Source: Gp6-AA40 sp050742535
GTDB lineage: Bacteria > Acidobacteriota > Vicinamibacteria > Vicinamibacterales > UBA2999
Reading direction: 5' to 3'
Length of the DNA stretch: 34,696 nt
Assembly: GCA_050742535.1 (NCBI GenBank)
Contig: JBOGIQ010000018.1
Location: forward strand, 1 to 34,696
The notes under the pieces are model-generated. The model was not told the origin of the DNA. It saw nothing but the letters and a program-made list of their open reading frames with translations, and did not search any database. Positions 1-6,088 of the stretch are shown here, piece by piece. The translations under genes and the position numbers were made by a program. How positions within the stretch are numbered: position 1 is the first letter of the stretch; the number at the start of each line of letters is the position of its first letter.

Positions 1-133
1 CGGGCTCGCCAGGCGCCGTGGGACTCGTGGGACGCGCCTTGTCAGGCGCGTCTGATGAAGCGCTCTGTGACTGAACGCTCGCGATCTGAACCGCCAGGAG
101 CAGAACCGCCGCCGCGAAGATCGTCGGTTTCAT
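1..133 (-). CDS. N-terminal fragment of a secreted protein, cut by window edge
   Basis: An open frame starts with ATG at 133 and runs without a stop off the left edge (44 codons visible). The start codon overlaps the TGA of the upstream ankyrin gene in an ATGA arrangement, so the two are probably translationally coupled. The first 22 or so residues are a lysine followed by a hydrophobic stretch (FAAAVLLLAVQIASV) ending in small residues, a Sec-type signal peptide. The next residues (SSDAPDKARPTSP) are a polar, Pro-rich linker encoded across a perfect hairpin at 31-52. The product cannot be identified from this fragment. In related genomes ankyrin genes often neighbour DUF1592/DUF1552 genes, as at 18-23 kb here, but that is only a contextual guess. 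Confidence 0.6.
   Translation of the reverse strand, partial: MKPTIFAAAVLLLAVQIASVQSQSASSDAPDKARPTSPTAPGEP
31..52. repeat. REP-like hairpin, TGTC loop
   Basis: Perfect 9-base arms GACGCGCCT and AGGCGCGTC flank the loop TGTC. It has the same architecture as the hairpins at 23915-23936 and 23938-23959 but different arms. It falls inside the open frame of the partial secreted protein, in the linker just after its signal peptide. Confidence 0.6.
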
Positions 134-1677
134 TTTCTCTGCGACTCGGCGATCAATTTTTCGAGCAGCGCGATCGTTGCCGGCTTGCGTTCGGCGCCGA
201 CGGAGGCGAGAAACACGCCTTCCGCCCAGCGCAGCGGCGTCCGGCCTTCCTTGTCCTTGACGTCCAGCTTTGCGCCGCGCTTCACCAGGAGCTCGATGAG
301 GTCGTTCGAGCCGCGATTGGCCGCGCCCAGCAGCGCGGTGAGTCCCATCGAATTCGTCGCGTTGATGTCGGCGCCCAGCTCGAGACACAGATTGACGGCG
401 TCGATCAGCGCCTGCGGCGACTCGGTATAGGTCTGGCCCACCGTCCAGTTCACGCCGGCGGCGGCCATCAGCGGCGTCGTTCCGGCGAGCGTCGGGAGAT
501 TCGGGTCCGCCCCACGCTGCACCAGCAGCTTCATCGTCGCCGTGTCGCCCGAGAGCGCGGCGCGCAGGAAAGGCGTCTGGCCGGTGAAGTCGACCCACGA
601 GACGTCGTTGAGCGAATAGAGCCAGCGGCGGGGTGGCGGCAGCTCGCGCGTGCGTGCGTTGACGTTGGCGCCGGCGTCGATCAGCTCTCGGATGAAGACG
701 AGAATGGGACCGCGCTCGACGCCGTTGTCCTTGGGGGCCTCCACCTCGACGTTGTTCATGTCGAGATTGCGGTACTCGACCGCGGCCCAGAGCGGCGTCC
801 GTCCCCAGAAGTCGTCGGCGTTGACGTTGGCGCCCTTCGCGAGGAGCAGCCGCGCGACGTCCATCTGGTTGTTGAGCGCCGCCATCAACAGCGGCCGGAT
901 TCCGTTGGCGTCGGGCAGCTCCAGGTCGGCACCGCCGTCGATGAGCCGGCGCGCGGCAGCAACCCTCCCGTCGCGTGCGGCATAGAGCAGCGGCGTCATG
1001 CCGCCCTTCGCCTCGGCGCGCCGGCCGCGGTCGGGCAACCCGCCGCGGTTGATGCCGACGCCTTCTGAGCCGCAGCCTGTTCCCTTGCACGGCGGGACGA
1101 AGGCCGGAACCGGTCCCTTGCGCGTCTGCGCGTTCGGCGAGGCCCCGGCGGCGAGGAGCACGCCGACCGCCTCGTCATGATCTGCGCGAACGGCGATCAT
1201 CAACGCCGTCTGCTGGAACTCCGGTTCCTTCGCGTCCACGTGCGCACCGCGCTCGAGGAGCACACGAAGCGCGGCAGGACTGCCGGTTCGCGCCGCGGTC
1301 ATCAACACGGTTTCGCCGCCGGCGTCAGTGGCATTGGGATCGGCACCCGCATCAATCAGGCGACGGATGATGGCGGCATTGCCGTTGACCGCAGCCAGGT
1401 ACAAAGGTGTCACGCCGTAACGATTGGCTGCGATGGCTTTGGCACCGGCCGCCAGAAGCGCCTCGACGATGTCGAGACGGTCGGCGTAAACGGCGGCGTG
1501 AAGCGCCGTCAGACCGTCAACGCGTGCGGCGTTGATGTCGGCGCCCTTCTTGAGGAGCGCCTGGACCTCCGCCAGGTTGCCGCGTTCGGCAGCGTCCACC
1601 AGCGGGACGGCCGCTCCCCAGGCTGAAACTGGCAGCAGCAGCAGCGCGATCAGGGCGGGACAAACGAAAAATCGCAC
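130..1677 (-). CDS. Secreted ankyrin-repeat protein
   Basis: A 515-residue protein with a Sec signal peptide (VCPALIALLLLPVSAWGAA) followed by ankyrin repeats nearly to the C-terminus. Recurring signatures include GLTALHAAVYADRLDIVEAL, GETVLMTAARTG and GMTPLLYAARDGR. Ankyrin repeats are protein-binding scaffolds; no catalytic domain is visible, so the partner is unknown and the likely location is the periplasm. The start is GTG at 1677: an in-frame ATG is absent upstream and a TAGAAT hexamer lies 12 bases before it with no Shine-Dalgarno sequence, suggesting a leaderless message. The gene is divergent from the LuxR-type genes and overlaps the next gene by 4 bases. A second secreted ankyrin protein of similar size (501 residues) lies at 21939-23444. 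Confidence 0.9.
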   Translation of the reverse strand: MRFFVCPALIALLLLPVSAWGAAVPLVDAAERGNLAEVQALLKKGADINAARVDGLTALHAAVYADRLDIVEALLAAGAKAIAANRYGVTPLYLAAVNGNAAIIRRLIDAGADPNATDAGGETVLMTAARTGSPAALRVLLERGAHVDAKEPEFQQTALMIAVRADHDEAVGVLLAAGASPNAQTRKGPVPAFVPPCKGTGCGSEGVGINRGGLPDRGRRAEAKGGMTPLLYAARDGRVAAARRLIDGGADLELPDANGIRPLLMAALNNQMDVARLLLAKGANVNADDFWGRTPLWAAVEYRNLDMNNVEVEAPKDNGVERGPILVFIRELIDAGANVNARTRELPPPRRWLYSLNDVSWVDFTGQTPFLRAALSGDTATMKLLVQRGADPNLPTLAGTTPLMAAAGVNWTVGQTYTESPQALIDAVNLCLELGADINATNSMGLTALLGAANRGSNDLIELLVKRGAKLDVKDKEGRTPLRWAEGVFLASVGAERKPATIALLEKLIAESQRK

Positions 1678-1689
1678 GATTCCCGGCGC

Positions 1690-1695
1690 ATTCTA
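1690..1695 (-). promoter_or_regulatory. Probable -10 element of ankyrin gene
   Basis: TAGAAT on the minus strand, 12 bases upstream of the GTG start at 1677. No convincing -35 hexamer is visible. The short distance implies a leader of only a few bases. Confidence 0.4.
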
Positions 1696-1758
1696 GCAGG
1701 GCTCGCCCTGTTCTGCGGCAGGCCCGCCAGGTCCAGTTAACTGCCCCTGCGCGAGGTA

Positions 1759-1764
1759 TATAAT
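1759..1764 (+). promoter_or_regulatory. Probable -10 element of LuxR-type gene cluster
   Basis: A perfect TATAAT lies in the 85-base gap between divergent genes. A weak TTAACT at 1737-1742 could serve as -35 with a 16-base spacer. The hexamer overlaps an in-frame ATG at 1763, which argues that translation starts further downstream, at GTG 1829. Confidence 0.45.
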
Positions 1765-1828
1765 GCGCCGCCGCGCCAGCTCATCCGCAAGATTCCGTCG
1801 GCCCGAATTCTCGACTCGCGCGGCAGAC

Positions 1829-2992
1829 GTGGAGCGATTTGTGCCACGCGATCGATTGCTTACCGCGATCCGGGAGGTCTACGACAGTGCCACCGATGCG
1901 GCACGCTGGCCCGGGTGTCTCACCTCGATCGGCAGGCTGCTGGGCGGCACGTCCACCAATCTCCTGTACACAGGCCACCGGTCGAACGGTGGGATCCAGC
2001 TGGCAGTCGGCGCTGACCCGGAGCTGTATCGCCTCTACCGAGACTTCGGCCACGCGATCGATCCGTGGGCTCGATCCTTCCGGCCGGGAACGGTCCCGGC
2101 CGGCGAAGTCGTCATCGGCGCGTCTAAGCTGGAGCACGCGCGCATGAGAAAAACAGAGTTCTATGCCGCCATGGGACGCCGCTACGAGTGCACACGTTCC
2201 ATCGTCGGCGTGTTGCACGCGTCCACCCATCAGACGGCAGCATTGACGGTGAACCGCGGCGATCGGCACGACGAGTTCGATGTACGCGACTCGCGCGTGA
2301 TGACGATCCTTCTTCCGCATCTCCGGCGCGCGCTCGCCGTTCAGCGGAGGCTCGGCGCCCTCGATAAGGAGCGTGCACCCATCCTCGATGCGATCGATCG
2401 AATGGCTCTCGGCGTCGTGCTCGTGGACGGTCGCGCACGACCGATCTTCGTCAACCGGTCTGCGGCGCGCATGCTGGAAAAGGGCGGCGCGCTGTCGATC
2501 GAGAACGAGTCCCTGGTCGCGGCGGCGCCTGGGGTCTCCGCTCGCCTTGCACGGGCGCTCGGCTCTGCGATTGCCGTCGCGAACGGCGGAGCATTCGCGA
2601 CGGAACATGCCGAGCTCGTCATTCCGCGATCCGCGGGACGACGACCGCTGTTCGCGTCGGTAAGCCCCGTCGGGCAGCGACAGTCGTACAGCGGGCTCGC
2701 GCGGCCCGCGGCGGCAGTCATGTTCCTGGTCGATCCAGACGCGATTGCCCTGCCGCCGCATGACCGGCTGCAGGCGTTGTATTCGCTGACGGCCGCCGAG
2801 GCGCGCGTGGCCGGTGCGTTGGCGGCCGGACAGAGCGCCGCCGATATTTCTGAACGATTCGGCGTGTCGCGCGAGACCGCCCGCTCGCAGATCAAGCGCG
2901 TGTTCGAGAAAGCGGACGTGCGGTCGCAATCGGCGTTCATCCGACTGGCCGGGGTAGACGCGCTCCATATCGCTTACGGTCGCGAGAGGTAA
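1829..2992 (+). CDS. LuxR-type HTH transcriptional regulator, paralog 1
   Basis: First of three tandem paralogs. About 300 N-terminal residues form a sensor-like region of unknown ligand. The C-terminus is a LuxR/GerE helix-turn-helix (LTAAEARVAGALAAGQSAADI, then SRETARSQIKRVFEKADVRS). A longer frame opens at ATG 1763, but that codon sits inside a TATAAT. Starting at GTG 1829 gives 387 residues, close to the 383 and 386 of the paralogs, and aligns PRDRLLTAIREVYDSA with their first helices. The next gene begins 2 bases after this stop. It probably binds DNA as a dimer; target genes are unknown. No receiver domain is present, so it is not a classical response regulator. Confidence 0.85.
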   Translation: MERFVPRDRLLTAIREVYDSATDAARWPGCLTSIGRLLGGTSTNLLYTGHRSNGGIQLAVGADPELYRLYRDFGHAIDPWARSFRPGTVPAGEVVIGASKLEHARMRKTEFYAAMGRRYECTRSIVGVLHASTHQTAALTVNRGDRHDEFDVRDSRVMTILLPHLRRALAVQRRLGALDKERAPILDAIDRMALGVVLVDGRARPIFVNRSAARMLEKGGALSIENESLVAAAPGVSARLARALGSAIAVANGGAFATEHAELVIPRSAGRRPLFASVSPVGQRQSYSGLARPAAAVMFLVDPDAIALPPHDRLQALYSLTAAEARVAGALAAGQSAADISERFGVSRETARSQIKRVFEKADVRSQSAFIRLAGVDALHIAYGRER

Positions 2993-2994
2993 AC

Positions 2995-4146
2995 GTGCGA
3001 TCCCGGCAGTCCCGGCATGACGTCCTGCTCAGCCTGATCGAGCAGGCCTATGCCGCAGCGGAGACGCCGCCACTGTGGGAGCCCTTCCTTCGCTCGCTGG
3101 CGGAGTCGGTCAACGGCAGGGGAGCAGGACTGCTCCAGCACGATCTCGTGGCGAGCGGCGCCATCAACGTCGCGGTACGAATAGATCCGGCGGGTCTGGC
3201 CCTCTACAATCGCCATTTCAACACGCTCGATCCCTGGGCCGCTGGCGCCCGGGCGCTGGGCATCGGTGTCGTGGCGACCGACGAGATGTTGATCTCACCC
3301 CACGACCTGCGACGTACTGAGTACTTCAACGACTTCGCGACACAGTTCGACGCATCACGGCTGCTGACCGTCATCCTCGATCGGCACGGTGGCACCCATT
3401 CCGGGCTGACTGTCGTGAGAGGCGAGCGCGATGCGCCCTTCGAATCGAGCGATCGAGATCTGATCTCTGCGGTGGTGCCGCACGTCCGCCAGGCGCTGCG
3501 CATCCATCGCCGGCTCGACACGGCGCAACACGCCCACGCGGTGGCCATCGAAGCGCTCGATCTGGCCCCGTGTGCCGTGTTCCTTGTGACCGCGGACGCG
3601 GGGGTCGTGCTGGCGAATCGCGGCGGGCTTGCGATGCTGACCGCCAACGACGGGTTGTCCACCGACCGATCGCGCCTGTCGGCTGTGGATTCGCGCGACA
3701 CGACACGGCTCCGCGAGCTGTGCGCGGCAGTTGCTGTCACCCGCGCCGACGTCCCTCGTCACCCCGGCGGAGTCATGTCTCTCGGCCGGCGCGCCTCCGA
3801 ACGCCCGCCGCTGCAGGTCGTCGTCGCGCCCGCGCCGTCCGCCGAACCCCCGGGCCTTCAGGACGATCGCGTGACCGCCGTCGTCTTCGTCAGCGACCCC
3901 GCCGAGGAGAGATCTCCAGGCGAAGTGCTGTTGCGCGAGGCGTACGGCCTCACCCCGGCGGAGTCGCAGGTAGCGGCCCGGATTGCGGTCGGACGTACCC
4001 TTGCCGAGATCGCGGCCGAACGCGGGAGCGCGATCGAGACCGTGAGACGGCAGAGCAAACAGATTCTCTCCAAGACCGGCGCACGTCATCGAGGCCAGCT
4101 CGTTCGCCTGCTGTCGACGATGCCGCCCGCTTCGCGTACCGATTGA
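2995..4146 (+). CDS. LuxR-type HTH transcriptional regulator, paralog 2
   Basis: A 383-residue protein, the middle of three tandem paralogs. The N-terminal sensor region (YAAAETPPLWEPFLRSLAES, later HFNTLDPWAAG and RTEYFNDFA) is shared with paralog 3. The C-terminal LuxR helix-turn-helix reads LTPAESQVAARIAVGRTLAEI then ETVRRQSKQILSKTGARHRG. The start is GTG at 2995, 2 bases after the previous stop, with a GAGAGG ribosome binding site at 2984-2989 inside the end of paralog 1, so the two are probably co-translated. It resembles paralog 3 more than paralog 1, including the shared LLSTMP ending, consistent with a later duplication. Ligand and regulon are unknown. Confidence 0.88.
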   Translation: MRSRQSRHDVLLSLIEQAYAAAETPPLWEPFLRSLAESVNGRGAGLLQHDLVASGAINVAVRIDPAGLALYNRHFNTLDPWAAGARALGIGVVATDEMLISPHDLRRTEYFNDFATQFDASRLLTVILDRHGGTHSGLTVVRGERDAPFESSDRDLISAVVPHVRQALRIHRRLDTAQHAHAVAIEALDLAPCAVFLVTADAGVVLANRGGLAMLTANDGLSTDRSRLSAVDSRDTTRLRELCAAVAVTRADVPRHPGGVMSLGRRASERPPLQVVVAPAPSAEPPGLQDDRVTAVVFVSDPAEERSPGEVLLREAYGLTPAESQVAARIAVGRTLAEIAAERGSAIETVRRQSKQILSKTGARHRGQLVRLLSTMPPASRTD

Positions 4147-4185
4147 AGGTCGGTAGCGTAATGCATCTGCGGCCGGCCGATTGAT

Positions 4186-5346
4186 ATGCGGTCCAGACGA
4201 TCCGACGAGGAGGCGCTGCTGGGTCTGATCGAGCTGGCCTATGCCGCCGCGGAGGATTCGCGGCACTGGCAGGCCTTTCTGCTGGCGCTCGCCGAATCGC
4301 TGCGTGCTACCACCGCCCATCTACTGCACCACGATCTCGCGGCTGCCGGCTCGGTGTTCGCCACTGTTCGCAACGATCCCGACGCACTGCGCCTGTACGA
4401 GAAACACTTCCATCGCGTCGATCCGCTGGCCATGAGTCCGGTTGCGCGCACGGCTGGGCCCGGCTTCTGCGCAGTCGATGAAACGTTCGTCGGCCGTGCC
4501 GATCTCGTCCGCTCAGAGTTCTTTAACGATTTCGCCGTCAGGTTCGATCAGACGAGATTCATCACCACCTTCGTCGAGAGAGACCACGACAACGGCCTGG
4601 TTTCGGCGTTGACGCTCGCGCGCGGGGAGCGTCACGCGCCATTCCGACGGGAGGAGACGCGTTGGCTGCGCACCCTTGCGCCGCACCTGCGCCGTGCGCT
4701 GCAGATTCATCGGCGGCTCTACGTCGCGGAATTCGAGCGGTCGGCCGTGATGGATACCCTCGATGCCCTCCGATATGCATTGTTCATGGTCGATGGGGAA
4801 TCGCGCGTCGTGCTGGCCAATCGCCGGGGGAGCGCGCTGCTGGCGGCCCGTGATGGGTTGTGGACGGACGGTGGGCGGCTCTGCGCGCCGTCACCTGGTG
4901 ACACGAAGAAGCTGCGCGACTACTGCGCCAAGGTGGCCGCTACGAGCGCGGTCGTTCCGCGCTCCTCAGGCGGGGCGCTCGCAATTGGCGGCCGTTCGTC
5001 CGGCAGGCCGCCGTTGCAGGTGCTCGTCACGCCGGCCGTATCTCGTGCGCCGCTGGGATTCACCAGCCGTCGGGCCGCGGCGCTGATCTTCGTGAGCGAT
5101 CCCGCCGACACGCCGCCTCCGGGCGAGCGCGTGCTCCGTGAGAGGTACGGGCTCACGCCGGCCGAATGCGACGTCGCAGCCCGTATCGCCGGTGGACGGA
5201 CGCTCGTCGAGATCGCAGCCGATCGCGGGAGCGCGCTCGAAACGGTGAGACGTCAGACCAAGCAGATTCTCGCCAAGACCGGCCTCCGTCATCGGGGCGA
5301 GCTGGTTCGCCTGCTGTCGACGATGCCGGCTATACCATCCCGGTGA
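4186..5346 (+). CDS. LuxR-type HTH transcriptional regulator, paralog 3
   Basis: A 386-residue protein, the last of the tandem set. It starts at ATG 4186, 39 bases after paralog 2, with no clear Shine-Dalgarno sequence. The N-terminal region (LIELAYAAAEDSRHWQAF, HFHRVDPLAMS, RSEFFNDFAVRFDQTRF) parallels paralog 2 throughout. The C-terminal LuxR helix-turn-helix is LTPAECDVAARIAGGRTLVEI followed by ETVRRQTKQILAKTGLRHRG. High identity in the helix-turn-helix suggests that paralogs 2 and 3 recognise similar or identical sites, whereas the sensor halves differ more. The role is transcriptional regulation; the signal is unknown. Confidence 0.88.
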   Translation: MRSRRSDEEALLGLIELAYAAAEDSRHWQAFLLALAESLRATTAHLLHHDLAAAGSVFATVRNDPDALRLYEKHFHRVDPLAMSPVARTAGPGFCAVDETFVGRADLVRSEFFNDFAVRFDQTRFITTFVERDHDNGLVSALTLARGERHAPFRREETRWLRTLAPHLRRALQIHRRLYVAEFERSAVMDTLDALRYALFMVDGESRVVLANRRGSALLAARDGLWTDGGRLCAPSPGDTKKLRDYCAKVAATSAVVPRSSGGALAIGGRSSGRPPLQVLVTPAVSRAPLGFTSRRAAALIFVSDPADTPPPGERVLRERYGLTPAECDVAARIAGGRTLVEIAADRGSALETVRRQTKQILAKTGLRHRGELVRLLSTMPAIPSR

Positions 5347-5390
5347 CCGCCGACGCCTTTCGTGGCGCGTTGTCCATCTGCACCCCGCAT

Positions 5391-5411
5391 CCTGAATCCT
5401 GAATTCTGAAT
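5391..5411. repeat. Short-unit tandem repeat, 7-base units
   Basis: Two copies of CCTGAAT followed by TCTGAAT, placed 45 bases after the third LuxR-type gene in a 251-base intergenic stretch. The rest of that stretch (5347-5597) shows no convincing gene. It belongs to the same kind of array as those at 21911 and 33865 although the unit sequence differs. Confidence 0.6.
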
Positions 5412-5597
5412 TCCCCCGTACCCCACCTGGGTGATGACACCCGGGAAGCAGCCAGCGATCATCCGCCCTCGAATGTCCGGTTCGCTGTGTACCGCCGGGT
5501 GGAGTCGACTCGCGGTCCTCGGTTTGGGCGCCAGGAGTCTCCTGAGCGTCGGACTTTCTCGCGCCAGCGGAACACGACGAGTCGTGCGCTGTCAGAA

Positions 5598-6002
5598 ATG
5601 ACTGCCCTGCCAACAGGTCGGGATGGTCTGCGGATCTCCCAGCACGATCGTGCGCTCCTGGCCAGATGGTCCAGGAGCCGGACGCATGCCGCCCGCGTCG
5701 TGCTGCGCAGTCGAATCGTCCTCATGCTGGCCGATGGCTACGGAGTCAAAGCGGTTGCCGAACGGCTCGGAATCGCACCGGCGACGGTTCGGCTGTGGAG
5801 ACGACGGTTTGGCGAGAGCGGGCCGGAGGGGCTGCTCCGTGATGCGGCCGGCCGGGGACGCAAGCCGCTGCTCGATTCAGAGACACGCAGAAGCCTCCGC
5901 GAACAACTTGGAGCCGGAGCCGACCCGCCGCTCCGGGAACGCGCCCGCGCCCTTGGGGTCAGCGTATCGACTGTCAGCCGTTGGCGGCGGCGAAGCGATT
6001 GA
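5598..6002 (+). CDS. Solo IS630-type helix-turn-helix protein
   Basis: A 134-residue protein from ATG 5598; the frame stays open upstream but that part looks non-coding. The core resembles the N-terminal DNA-binding half of IS630-family transposases and related helix-turn-helix proteins: RSRIVLMLADGYGVKAVAE, then LGIAPATVRLWRRRFGESGP and GLLRDAAGRGRKPLLD. A second helix-turn-helix (ALGVSVSTVSRWRRRSD) closes the protein. The DDE catalytic domain of a full transposase (usually about 340 residues in total) is absent and no remnant is visible downstream, nor are terminal inverted repeats. It is either a transposase remnant or a small stand-alone DNA-binding protein. Confidence 0.65.
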   Translation: MTALPTGRDGLRISQHDRALLARWSRSRTHAARVVLRSRIVLMLADGYGVKAVAERLGIAPATVRLWRRRFGESGPEGLLRDAAGRGRKPLLDSETRRSLREQLGAGADPPLRERARALGVSVSTVSRWRRRSD

Positions 6003-6088
6003 GGCCAGTTAATTTTGCAAAGGCACCAAACTCATCCGTGGCGGACCGCTTGCTAAGGCACGTAAAGGCTCTTCACGAGGACTGACTT

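Noticed and set aside
1697..1710. CAGGGC-TC-GCCCTG palindrome in the divergent gap near 1.7 kb
   Set aside because: It has a TC centre but lacks the CCT/AGG core of the other hairpins and has short arms, so it was not added to the family.
1781..2968. 395-codon minus-strand frame opposite the first LuxR-type gene
   Set aside because: Composition is Arg/His-rich and motif-free, and the plus-strand gene has clear family motifs and paralogs.
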